Shown here one piece after another: positions 14,325-26,400 of a DNA stretch of 64,000 nt. Origin of the DNA: Himantopus leucocephalus (taxonomy: Eukaryota; Chordata; Aves; Charadriiformes; Recurvirostridae); assembly GCA_003993805.1 (NCBI GenBank), contig RSEF01000002.1, positions 75,794,109-75,858,108 on the forward strand. The letters are read 5' to 3'. Below the pieces are notes generated by a model. The model was not told the origin of the DNA and did no database searches. It was given only the letters and a program-made list of their open reading frames with translations. How positions within the stretch are numbered: position 1 is the stretch's first letter; every line of letters starts with the position of its first letter. A program made the position numbers and the translations under genes.

Positions 14325-16767
14325 GGTGGGAAGGGGGAACCTAAGGAGAAATTATGTTAAATATTATCTGAGCCATAAAAAATGATAAATGTGTTATCAT
14401 TGTATTTCCTGAGAAAGTTTCTCCCTAAAATGGTTAATACATTATTATTGCCTAATCAGAAGTTCAAAAGAAAAGCATTTTTTGATGAAAGCACAGTATT
14501 TATCATTCTTGTTTCTAAGATTAACTTCCTCAGTTTGCATGGGAAGTTTTGTAACACTTGCGTATTGACTCAGACAGGCTGTAGTAATTAGGGCAAGTTT
14601 TAGTCTGTCTCTTGCAATATCCTTTAACAATTCAGCGTTTCTCTCTGTGACTGAAAAAAATTGAATTCATGTCCCTTAACGTCAGCTGGGAGACACTAAC
14701 ACAGTGAGATACAAGCTCTTGTGGCAGATGCTTCCAATTTATACATGTTAGAGGGTTTGTATCTAAACTAGAGAGAGATGGGCAGGGATTTGCCACCCTG
14801 TGGGGCAAGCCACAGTGTGACTTTGCAGGAAAGGAGCGGGCTCAGTTTGTGACCATCGCATTGCACGGCTTTTGCCCTGTGTTCAGCAGAAGGTAGTTTT
14901 AGCTGGCACTGGAAGTGGGAACCAGTAATGAGGGGCAGGTGATGAGGTCCCCCTAGCCACTGCATGGGGAGGAACACCTGGGAGTCAGTGGTGATTCTGA
15001 ATACACCTTCCCTTATTTTGTGGTAGCTTGCTGGTCTGTCCTGTCTGTACTTTTTTTAAAGAGACAGTTTGTGGACATGTGAATTTAGGAAATCTGCTTT
15101 TCTGTGCTGTTGGGTCTCATGGCTCAATTACCATGGTTCTCTCATCACTTAAAAGTCTTGTGTAAGCTTACCCTGTAGTTGGAACATTTACAACTTCCCT
15201 CTCCCAAATTGATTGTCTGGTGGCTTAAGGGGGAGACTTGCACTTAAGCGGTAGCATTTCCGCCAGAGAAGCCATTAATTTGGTTTTCTCCTGTAGGTGG
15301 TTGCCATGTATCCATAGGAACTTGTGAGAACTTAGGATCTTTACTCCACTGTGAAAGTGAGTTGGCAGCTTCAGAAGTTACTACCAGCGCAAATGCAGGC
15401 ATTATAACCATAAAAGCCTACGAGGCTTGGGAAAATGGTTTAAATGTCACTTGAAAGAATTTTGCTATAACTAATTATGCAGTTAAAGACTGAGTTTATG
15501 GAGAGAAGAATATACATGCTCAAAAATCAAGATTAGAAAATTTTAACTTATTAGTTAAATTTGATTTGCATATTTGCAGTTTAAAGAAATTCTGAATTGG
15601 CTAACTCTTCTTCTTCATGTCTTTTCCTTGCTGGTATATTATAATGTAACTATTGATTGGAGCTTGCAACAAAGTGAGAAACATTAGTCTATAAAAGCTG
15701 ATTTGTACAGAAGATCCTGTGCACCAGTTTGTAAGATTTTTTTAAAAAAAATTTTAAGAAACATAATTCTTGCTGAGTTGAGAGCTTTTTCTTTTACTTG
15801 TGAGCTGTAGATATTATTGTACCTCACATAGATCTGCTGTAGGCACTGTCAGAGTGCCTGGAAAAATCTGTCAAACTGCTTTCAGAAATGGCAAGATGTT
15901 GTCAATTAACCCTGGAATTGTACAGCAAATTAGCAAATGTAGTATCTTGAGGATAATACGTTTTCTGTCGGTCTGCTTTTCTAGTGAAAGTGCAGAGAGA
16001 GCCCCAGTGATTAAGCCCAATGTTTAGGACCGAGCCGTATTGTTATATAATTAACTCTTTAATTTACCCAGGGGATTTTATCAGCCTGTTTTAAATCTGC
16101 CTAAGTGACTGGTGTAAAGAACATCAGGTCAGGTGGGCAGAAAAGTCTGGAAAAGTTGGCCATCTGTTTCTTCTTCTGGACAGATGTTGTCAGTGGGGAG
16201 CCTCCAACCTGAGAGAACCATAAGACTGAGCTCCCCGCCTGGTCCAGATGCTCCGTGGTTGTAGGTGTGTATGGTTTAGGGAGTTGCTCTTTCACAAATA
16301 GTTACCAGTCCTATAAGCAGTGGAACAGCTTCAGAGACTATGTTAGTGTGAAGTCTACCACAAATCTTCTATATGTCTGTGGAAGTAGGGGCAGGTATTT
16401 TTATTCTGACTATAATTTTGGTCTGGAAAAGCAATGAAAGCCTGTGGCACAACCACAGTTGTCACCATTTTTTTAGTATCTGAGAAAATCCCCTTTGACT
16501 GGTGCTGTGTTGAACAATGGCCTCAGCTCTGGTGAATCAGCACCAAGCCCATTTAAAAAAATTTCAAAAGTAATTTATACCAGTTGTTTACAATGTGGAT
16601 TTTGAAACAATAATCATCCTCAAAAAATCACTTGTCTTTGGGGTAGTTAGCTATAATTGCCATTCTCTAAAACAAACAAATACTAGATACGGCATGATTT
16701 GTTTAGTAGAGGCTGGCCACTACACCAGGAGCCACTGAACGGGTTGAGAAAATATCGCCTGGCGTGA

Positions 16768-17019
16768 TCAAAGTGTGAATGCTTTTGCATATGCTCCAAC
16801 TCTGATTCTGTTGAAGTGCTGGCTGCACAAGAAGAATCGACATTTACGAGTATGCCAAAGGACAAAAAGTTCAAGCACTCGGATGTGTTTGGGAGGAAAT
16901 CAGATTCTGTGGATTTGGTTGCAAGGGCAAAATGGCCAAATCTTGCCACAAAGAAGTGTCTGTCTTGTATGGGTCAGGCTGCCTTCCTCATCAAGCACTC
17001 TTATGATAGCAGAGGGTAA
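16768..17019 (+). pseudogene. Coding-like relic, possibly retrotransposon gag-like
   Basis: An 83-codon open frame follows a TGA at 16765-16767 and ends at TAA 17017-17019. It has no obvious initiator. Its composition (Lys, Asp, Ser-rich) looks more protein-like than neighbouring ORFs. It contains the string PKDKKFKHSDVFGRK, which resembles from memory a PKDKxxKxxDxFGRK-type motif in gag-like proteins of vertebrate DIRS/Gypsy-type retrotransposons. No flanking splice sites or terminal repeats were identified. If the resemblance is real, this is a truncated ancient insertion. Otherwise it is a chance ORF or an unrelated processed pseudogene. Confidence 0.3.
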
Positions 17020-17802
17020 CTGATGAACACAAGAAAATAACCACATTTCTTTTTTCACTGACACGTAAGTGGTGTGCCCTGCAAATCACAGTTTGATGCA
17101 GGCCAGACAAGCCTGTAGTAACTTTAAGTTGCGTGCTAATTTCCTGGAAGGCAAAACCATTGGGTGACCCAGTATCATCTTCCTGATGGTTCTGTGGCAG
17201 CTCCCAGCACCAAGCCTCACAGGATACAAAACCAAATGCACATCATAAATAAGATGGTGAAGGATGCTTTCCTTTGCCTGTGAGCCACCACGCTCTGGAG
17301 TTCACCACACAAGGTCACGCTGTATTTATTCCAAGGGTCCACTTCGATACAATAGACTTTCTGAACCAGAGTGTCGTAACTAGACACAGCTGGACACTCT
17401 GAAAGACTCTGCCTTAATAATAGTAAGAGCAGTCAAGTCAGGTCGCCTTCAACCAGTTTCTACTGTCAGATCGGTTGCAGGTGTCAAGGTGCTCTCCCAG
17501 CCTGTTCAGAAACGATGTCAGTTATTAGTCCTGCTTTCTCTGCTCCTGGCCGCATGGATGTTAACTGGTTGAGTACTTCTGGTATAGGCTGTTATCCTCC
17601 TTCCTGGTATCTGGATATTTGTACACAAAAGAAGTAACCTTTCTATGAGGAACTTACCACTTGACAGGTCTCCCAAGAGAAAAATATTTCTGAGGAAAAT
17701 AAAAATAGAGTGACTTTTTTTTCCCTGGTTTTACAAGGTCTAAGCAAAATGATCAGCCATCAAGCTTGAGAGTTCAAAAGAAGTACAAAGGGCACGTTTA
17801 TA

Positions 17803-17886
17803 TGGTAGAACTCATTGCCACAGCGTGCTGGGGAGGCCAGCAGGTAGATGAGTTCAAACAGGGATCACACAAATTAATCAAGTCTG
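17803..17886 (+). mobile_element. Possible ancient L3/CR1-like LINE ORF2 tail
   Basis: Reading the plus strand gives W-stop-NSLPQRAGEAS followed by a stop-interrupted SSNRDH stretch. CR1/L3-type ORF2 proteins end with a WNxLPxxVVEAxSxxxFKxxLD-type motif, and this looks like a heavily mutated copy. The match is short and degenerate, so chance similarity is possible. Confidence 0.35.
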
Positions 17887-18268
17887 TTCAAATGGTGGTA
17901 TGGTTGTAGCTACATGGCCCTGAAGTTGCCAAAAAGTTGTGTTTACTGGAAGCAGAGGAGGCATTCCAGCAGAAGGGTGTATGCATGTGTGTCATATTCG
18001 TGCTCCCTTTCCATGAGGAACTGCTGGTGGCTGGTGGGGACAATATACTGGAAAAGATGGATCCTTGAATTGAGCATGGTACCACAGTGCTTATGTTGTC
18101 TTCTCTTTTTCACCATTCTTTTCTCTTTGAAATGCTTTGGGGTTTGTGACACTTGTCATCTACCTCTACAGACGCAATCACTTAGAAAGAAGTGATGATA
18201 AGAGGAAAGAACTGTTTCCCCTGTTCTCCTGGGTGCTCCAGTCCAACCTGACCACCTCTGTTCCAGAA

Positions 18269-18327
18269 AGGATTCATTTTTAATATTTTAATATTTAAAG
18301 GCATTCATTTTTAATATTTAAACATTC
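18269..18327. repeat. Imperfect AT-rich tandem repeat
   Basis: The block attcatttttaatattt occurs twice within about 60 bases, with extra copies of aatatttaa between them. It looks like a local slippage product. Confidence 0.65.
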
Positions 18328-18827
18328 ACAGTACTGGTCATAACTTCATAAGGGGATGGAAGAAACATTTTTCTTGTATTCTGTGTCTTTAAAAGCTACT
18401 TAAAATTAAAAGAAGGGAATTTCTACCTATAAAAACGAGCTTTTTTCAAGTGAGCATGATGTTTTTGCACATATTAAATTTGGAAAAAAAATGAGCTATT
18501 ATATTAATTTGTGTACAAAGTTTTGGTTGCTTGTTTGTTTCTTAATCCAAGTATTAGCCTATCAGGCAATAGAGACCTGAAGTTAAAATTCTCCATCATG
18601 AAAACTAGACTGCTTTAATTTGCTCTAGTAGAAGTGACATGGAAAAAATATGAATATATACAACTGGACACTTAGAGTGCACTGTTGAATTTAATTAAGA
18701 GTCCTTAAGGTAGGCAGATTCAATTACACTATCTGGAAAGGTTTTTTGTTATGATGAAAGGATTTTTGGAAATTCCTAGACCTTTTCGTAAATACTAATA
18801 TCACGAGGAGCATTGACATATAAGCCT

Positions 18828-18900
18828 CATAGAATACGTGAGACTGGAAGGCGCCTCCAGTGGTCTTTGGGCCAACCCCCTGCTCAGAGCTGGTCAAGGG
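18828..18900 (-). mobile_element. CR1 LINE 3' fragment
   Basis: The plus strand reads catagaatacgtgagactgg, then a diverged ggcgcctccagtggtctttg and ccaaccccctgctcagagct. This is the reverse complement of a CR1 3' untranslated region, with the tail octamer at the left. The element is short (5' truncated), as most avian CR1 copies are. Confidence 0.8.
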
Positions 18901-20692
18901 GAAGCAGGTTTATCTATGAAGTAGCGTGCAGATAAACTACTGGTAATTGCAACTCTAACTTCAGTTTAAATAAGTTTGCCTGTGTATGGAATATAATTCT
19001 TAAAGTAAACTCCTGAGTTTTTCTGTACATTGAGTTCTGCAAAATGGTTTCAAGTTTTTGTGGTTTTAGCAGTACAGGGAGCTGCTGTGTTGCACAAGAA
19101 ACTGGTGGGTTGCTACAGTCTTCTCAGCCCTAGCTGTGAGGGCGTATCAGCAGTTTGAGAGAAAATGGGAGTATTCATAAAATACTCCAGAAATTCATTT
19201 TTAAGGGATAATATCTATTATGCAGTAGTTTCTACAGAAACTGGCAGGAAATAGTATCATCTGCATTGGTTGTAAGATCTTGCCTAGGATTACTTTTTAG
19301 GAAATATTTTTTGACTAATCATACATCCTTTCTGTTATGTCCTTGGTGGCCGTGGCTCATGGGACATTAGTCATCAAATAAGAATCATCTTTTCAAGTCT
19401 GGGATTGTAAATGTAGCATACAGAGCTAATTAGATTTGGAAACCAGAGCAAAGAAGATTTGTTCCAGGGCTAGTATGACAGTGCAGCTACATTGTGTGGT
19501 TTTGTTTATTCAGTTGTGCATGTGTAGCATTGAGCAGGAGCAAAATATTGCATTGGTTAAGCAGTAAGTGGTTAAACACAGTACTTAGGCTTGCATGTTT
19601 TTTAAGTGGAATTTTCTGGAATGTCTTTTGAAGTGCCACAATGCCATCTACTGGCTCACTTTTTTGTGGGTTTTTTTGTTTTGTTTTGTTTTTTTCACAA
19701 AGGGGGTTTTCTTTTGTTCACAGGCTTATATGTAAGGTTTATACAGTAGTTTTAAATAGCAAAATAAGCCGGCATAGAATGAGCAAGATTTTTTTGGATG
19801 CATGTTAAAGGACATAATACGTTAAATATATTAAAGAATCACTTGTAATCTCTTGCTAGTTAATCTTGCTCTCCTTTTGTTAAAAGTAACCCTGAGATGA
19901 TTAGTGCTGCAAGATAATGGAGGAATCTCTGCTTTCCATTTATGTCCCTCATAGTAGGTTTCCTGCAAGTAGCTTCACCGTTTTCTGTTTATAGTCAGTC
20001 AGTTTCCCTTTTTGTTCCTATCTCTTTATACAGATAAATGGAAAGAAAATGAAGAAATATGTAAGCTGTCAAGCCACAAAAACTGGAAAGTGTTGTATCA
20101 AAAATTATTTCTGACAGGATTCTTCACTTGACAAATTCCTAGTTTCAATATATTCCACTTAATTGACCTTTTTTTTTGCCCCCGCCAATGTGTGTTTGAA
20201 CAGTCTTTAAACATCAACAACTTTCCAAAGACCAAAATTCCATAGGCTTTCTAACAACTGTTATGGAGAGGTGTGTATTAGAAAATATTATTCTCAGTAT
20301 CAGGCTGCTCACACATTCATTTATGAATGAGCAGTGGGCAGTTATATGAAGTTTTGATTGGTTCTTGGTTTTAATCAGTCTGCCTAATATTATCTATAGG
20401 AGTAACCCACTGTCTTTCACTTGCTGCCAAAAGAAATGAGTGGGCAAATGCAAAAATAAGTTCCCAAAAAACCAGGAACTGTAGATACAGGTAAACACTG
20501 CTATTTGCCGTTTCACTGCCTGCTTTTTCTTGAAGATATCTGGAGAGTTTCCTCATTAATTGGTTATTTTGTTTGTCTTCATAAAATACTCCTTCAGTTT
20601 TAATTTGTTTTTCCCCTGCACGTTCAGTTTTTCCTAACAAATTTTTCAGAATCCTGCCTTTCTTCAGTCAAGTTAGGAGAAAGAGAAACATT

Positions 20693-20935
20693 GGTAATGG
20701 CTTGTAACACTTTGGATTGTTTTTTAAATAGATTTGTAACTCACTCAAGAACAGCTCCAGAGTCGTTATTCAAAACAAAACAGCTAGAAAAAATTTCCAG
20801 CTGTTTCCTAAAGNGGTAATGGCTTGTAACACTTTGGATTGTTTTTTAAATAGATTTGCAACTCACTCAAGAACAGCTCCAGAGTCGTTATTCAGAACAA
20901 AACAGCTAGAAAAAAATTCCAGCTGTTTCCTAAAT
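20693..20935. repeat. Direct duplication of about 121 bp around a single N (20814)
   Basis: 20693-20813 and 20815-20935 are near-identical (differences include agatttgtaac versus agatttgcaac and attcaaaac versus attcagaac) and are joined by one N. It is the longest of the unmerged-overlap junctions in this window. Confidence 0.85.
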
Positions 20936-23345
20936 GGCCTATAATGAAGGTAAATACAGACATCTGTGTCCTCCCTGGCCATTCACCCTCTATCTCACTG
21001 ACATTCAGAAGGTCAAGTGGATCTTGCAAGCCCAGTTTTTATCTGGTAGAAGCTGTGTCTTGCTGACAGCTGCGGAGCGTTTGCACATCCATGTGTGTGC
21101 TGGTGGAAGAGCCCAAGTGCTTTTGGCGAGCTCATATGGAAAGGAAGGTGTCTGTGTGTTAAAGTTAGTGCTTGTTTGTGGCAGCGGGTTATTACACTGC
21201 AGTTGGCGTGCTGTACGCTGGGAGCAGTGAAGCTGAAATGATTGTACTTGGCACCCATGTTGTTTTTTGTCATATAAATGATCCGTGTCAGAGAGGTTGC
21301 ACTGGGGAGCGGGTCTCGTTAGCAGCTCGGTCTTCCCAGTCCTTGCTAAACAAGCCACCCACAAGCTGTATGGTAGCTGTGCTGAGGGGAAAGCCCTCTG
21401 TGGTGCTCCCATGGCTGTGCCTGTTTGGTTTTGGCCGGAGTGTTTTGTTTGAGGAATGCTTTACTCTATCCTGTGCAGAGTAACAGAGATTGCTCCCTGC
21501 CTATATTTGGAATAAGTGCTAACCTCTCACTCCTAATTGTTATCTGTTCTGGGAAATACCAGGGCGAGTCTCCACTTAGTGTGACATTAAATAAGGGAGA
21601 ATTGGCAAAACCAGAAGAGCAAACAGGATTATTTTATACCACATCTTCTGTTACAGTCTCTTTTTTTTTTCTCCTGCAAACTGTCCTGTGCTATTGCAAA
21701 GACGGAAGAACTAATTAAGCCAGTTGCTGAAAGTGTTTTGCCGCCCACACTACTGAAAAGAACTCTTTGTACAGAATTAGCTCTTACCAGCTGTGCTAAA
21801 CCCAGTAATTTATCTTTGCCAGAAAAAAGAAAAAGCTGCTGCTATAGTTTATTCCAATTAAACAAGTTAATGTAAGCTATACCCTATATCCACACAAACA
21901 CAGATATCTCCTGCTCAAAAGCTGGAGGGTTTGCAAATAATTATTTTCTCCCTCGTTAATTCTTTTTAGTGTTTGTAAAAAGGGCTGGGCTGAGGAGCAC
22001 TGGGAAATTAACTCATTTGTGTATGGAACTGGCTGAGCACAAGCTCACCACCTGGAGAACAGTTTGATGGCAGGACACTGGCCTGAACTTGGGCAGGTTC
22101 AAGCACGAGGGCTTGGATTTGGCTCAGTGTGGTGCTGCAAGTGGTGTTTGCCTCGGTGCTGAGAGGCAGAGGTAGCAATTCCCACCCTGGGCAAGAGGCT
22201 GTAGGAAAACAGAATTCCACCCCCCTTCATCTGGAGTATCTTCAAGAGGGACAGAGTGGTTCATTGTGCTTGCGGTTATGGCTCCATGGACACTGTTGAA
22301 TAAAGTAGATGAGAGTCACGGGTTTTGACTGGAGTGTTGGTTTGGAAACTGAGCTGAACCAGAGCATTGATCTCAGGGTGTCCCTGGTACAACGGATGGC
22401 AAGTGGTAACTCACAGTCACAAATCGTGACTGAAATCCAACAAATCCATCCTCAGTCCTAAAACATCAATGTACTTTCTGCTCATCTGCTTCCTACTCAG
22501 ATTTTTGAAGAGCGTAGACAGTCCAGGCAATGCTTTTTCCAGATGAAATTCCAAATGCTGAGGCCTTTGATTCCCAAAAGCTCAAGGGACTACCTCTGTT
22601 CCCTTGAGGGTGTGAGAACAAGGATGTTGTGTGTTTTGTACAGCTCTCACTAGAACTCTTCCACAAGAGTGGGAAGAAAAGAAAAAAGTTCTTTGAAGCT
22701 TGGGTAGCTTTCAGGTGTGGGATTTGGAGATACTTAACTGAGAATGACGGCTGAGCAAGAAATGAGAAATCCTTGGATATCCTCCATCACAGAAAGTCAG
22801 ATAAACAAGGAAATTATCTTTGTGATTCTGTCAGGAACAGATGACTGTAGTTAAGTAATCTGTTAGAATTTTGCCAAAAAAGGAAGTCTCGTTAATGCAG
22901 AAAAATAAAAACTCTTATTCCTTTCCTTGTTCACTTACAGATCAGCTAAACACTGCAACAGGGACTTGACATGTAAGTAGTTACAAACATGAGGTGCTCC
23001 TTTGTGGGTGAAGGTACAGATTGAATGAAGAACATCCAATACAAAATTTGTCTTTCGAAGTACAGTTATATTTTCTAAAGATAAATTCAGTTAGTTATAT
23101 CTGCTCTTTCAGATTTAATTTTGTAATTTGAATATGCACAGAGAAAAGCTCGGCCTGTAATCAGGTCTAAGGTCTGTGTTAAGGTAACATCAGTGCAGGG
23201 AAAGAGATGTTGGAATCATGAAGTAAGTTGTTGCTCATGTAAAATCCTTTATTTTAGCCTTCTTAAAGGACAGGGGAAAAAAAAGGAGTTTCTCTGTGTC
23301 TTATGTCTTGGAAAAGTGTATATGTCTCAGGATTGACTCCCCCCT

Positions 23346-23405
23346 NAACACCACAATACAAAACACCCCCCCCCCCCCAAAAAAAAAAAAAAAACAAAAA
23401 AAAAA
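23346..23405. repeat. Single N followed by C and A homopolymer tracts
   Basis: One N at 23346 is followed at 23366 by about 13 Cs and then a long A-rich run with single C interruptions. Homopolymers of this kind commonly break assemblies, so the lengths given here are unreliable. Confidence 0.8.
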
Positions 23406-26400
23406 CACTGAAAGGCCCTGTTACTTTAAAATGGCACCTGGCAGTTTTATGAAATGCAGTGTACCTGGTGCTATCCTGTAACCAGCACTAGGAATCTCAT
23501 TAAGGACAGTCTGGAGTCTTGAAGCAGATGTATCACCACCAAATAATTAAATTGTAGCTCACATACATTCATGTAAAAATTCAGCAGCTCACTGTGTCTT
23601 TCACCTCCCAAAATATAGCATCAGTAGCAGATTAAAATGCCTTTTTTTAAAAAAAATATTCTTGTGGCTCAAAGGCCATTAACAAAACAGAAAATTTAAA
23701 TTGCTAGGCTAAACAGTATTACAGTTCTGAGTCATCTGAACTTTTCCCCTTTATGTTTGGTGTACTGGATAAGATTCAGAATAAATAAAAGAATAAATCT
23801 AAGTTTATGTAGTTAAATACTGTAATGCCTTACCAGATGTACACAAGTATGGTCTATGGAAAGAAGAAATATTTGCCTTATTTGGTGCATATTTCTGTAG
23901 TAGGTGATTGTGCCAGCCTGTCTTAATTGCTGCAGTTTTCTTACTAGTTACAATTAATTCTTTTGTTCAAACAGGTAATCTAAGATCTGAGCTCTGAGAG
24001 TAACTATGCTTCTCTGCACTTCTGCTACGTGTATATACATTCTGTAAAACACTGGGCAGTGTCCTGCAAGGAGCGATGTCTCCTCAGCTCCCACTGGGGA
24101 GTCCTCAAGCATAATACACGTCATGTACTTGTTTACTGTTTGTTTCACGGAGTTATTACTGCAGGTGTACGTGCAGTCACCTGCTTTGGTGCTGCACATA
24201 CTGTGAAAAATTCTTGTTTATAAAAATCAAAGTGGAAGTGTAGCAAATGCGCATGGGTGACTGTTGTGCCACGTAAGATACTACAGGTGTGAACTTCGAA
24301 TGGAAGCAAGCGCAGGCCCAGCTGGGCTCAGAGTAGCTACTGGCTTTAAAGGCAGCAAGTGACCAAAGGTTTCCATGCTGCCAAGCCCAACACATTTTCT
24401 AGAGCAATCTGCGTTGCCTTGTGCCACTGCACTGGCAGCATTCATTGAAGAGTCATTGACTTTGGCTGTTCTCACCATGCTGGGCTTGCATACTCCTGAA
24501 CTACTTTTGATTTGGGTGAGCTCAGACATCTTCTCTGGCATGTTTCTTGTGTATAAACCCTTAGATGCGTTTTCCCAGAACTACAGCTAGCCAGTCTTGC
24601 TTTTCAGTTCTTAGTATCTTGGTGCTTGCCGCCCGTCTCAAGATGTTTTAACTCCTGAAGTTCAGCCTTTCCCAATGCACGTACTTTGATGCCTTGCACC
24701 TATTTTATGTATCGTTCACTTAAAAATAAGGTGAAGATAAAGCATGCAAGCTTTTCAAGGCTTTAGACAATCATTTAGACAGGCAGATCTTAATTAAAAG
24801 CACAGAAAGTACACATGTCATTTGCTATCTCTGGAACTTTCTGCAAGTTCCAGTGGTTTAGGAAAAAAACTGAAATTTTGCAGAAATTTTCTGGATTGAG
24901 GAAGGAGGATAAATGTAGAAGGTGATGTGCTGTATTAAAAAAAAGGGGGGAGGCACACAGGTGGATAAGTGATTTTCTGAAAGACAGTAATCTACAAACG
25001 TTCCAGATAGATCCTTGTGTAACTGTTTTGCAGCTCTTCCCAGCAGCCACGTTCCCCACTTTACATGAGAAGTAAGGCTAAAGTTGATCCGTTCAGTACA
25101 TTGCATTCCTAGCATCTGCCTTCAAATACAAATGTTGTAAAAGGGGGTCTTTATATTATGACTGTTGTCAAGTGTAGTGGCAGCTCATTTTAGTTCTACA
25201 GTAGTTCACAGTATGAAAGCCTATTAGTGCTAAGAAATTACTTTATCACACTTCTCAGTAAGCATATTTATTATTTGTTTATACCTGTCTATAAGGACTT
25301 AATTGTCTTCAGTGTTTCATTCCAAAAGTCTCTTACAATTAGTGATCCGAGAGGGCACTGAGGTGGGAAATATTTTAATTTTATAATGGCAGTTTAGCCT
25401 TTATATGTATTCTGGAGTTAGTTTATCTGTGATACACAAACATGACAGTATTTTCCTGGACATAGTGCAGAATGTGTGTTTTGTGACAGTGGCTGTTGTA
25501 TTATGCTACTGACAAAAGTAAGGCCGGCACTCCCACTGGCTTTGATGAATTCTGCTTATGTAGTTGCTATGAAACATAGGGTCCTCTGTGAATGGTTTGG
25601 GCATTTACATACCAAATGTCTCAGCATTACTAGAGTACCTGTTATACCATACTCAGCACAATGTTATCCAGGTCTTTGTCTCTTTATTTTCAAGTACTAA
25701 TGTTTTGTATTCCTTCCTCTGCCACACTCAGCACCTTAACTGAGTGATTTTTCTCTTCTGCATGCTACGCTAAGAAGAGGTCAGCCTATATTAAGTTTCT
25801 CCCCTTTACCCCCACAGGACTGACTCTTTAAAGCCTTCTGTGTTTGGCTATCTGAAGAGTTTGAGCTGCTCTGTGGATGCAGAGGTTTTATATGTGAATG
25901 AAAGAGAAAAGGCAAGATGCTGAAATATGTTAGCAGGTAACAAGTAGGAAGAGAGGAGAGGTGGGAGGCTGGAGATCACCAGGATGCTGAATGCATGCAA
26001 AGATCACACGCAGTCAGAGAGTTATCTCTGCAGATCTGCTTCTTCCTTGGCTGTGCGTCGTATCAAACCTTCACCTGGCTGTTTAAGCCCAAAATCAGGC
26101 ACTGCTTTCCCATGACCCACTGCCAGTCATCTTTTTAAGGTTACCTTTGCAGCAGCAGAGGGATGCCTTTGCAGCAGGCAGCTGCCTATGCCATCTGCTG
26201 TTGGGCCCTGCATACCTTTAAGATGGCATTTTTCTTGTCAGGCTCCTTTTTTCTGTAGGCTGAGGGGCTTGCAGGAAATGAGAGAAGTGAAACAGTGTGC
26301 CTTTACTGAAGGACCACATGATCTTGTCCACTTGGCTTTCCCATTGTTTTCTTTCTCTGTTGAGGACCCTTACTTGTTATTTCACGCTTTATCAAGTGTG

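Larger units (their letters stand above)
6594..16767. other. Gene-free stretch with assembly duplications
   Basis: No coding exon could be supported on either strand. ORFs of 60-115 codons exist but have random-looking composition. The stretch contains three single-N duplications, listed separately, and a 10-N gap. A polypyrimidine-AG acceptor-like site at 15291-15296 followed by an open frame to 15454 was examined and not accepted. Confidence 0.5.

Noticed and set aside
15291..15454. Strong acceptor-like ...ttctcctgtag followed by a 52-codon open frame to a TGA
   Set aside because: The frame contains VSIG, faintly like the LYRM4 C terminus, but the rest does not match and no partner exon was found. 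Chance occurrence is likely.
20329..20388. SGQLYEVLIGSWF-stop on the plus strand, considered as the last LYRM4 exon
   Set aside because: Only GQLY matches. An in-frame stop lies directly upstream and there is no acceptor with a pyrimidine tract in the right phase.
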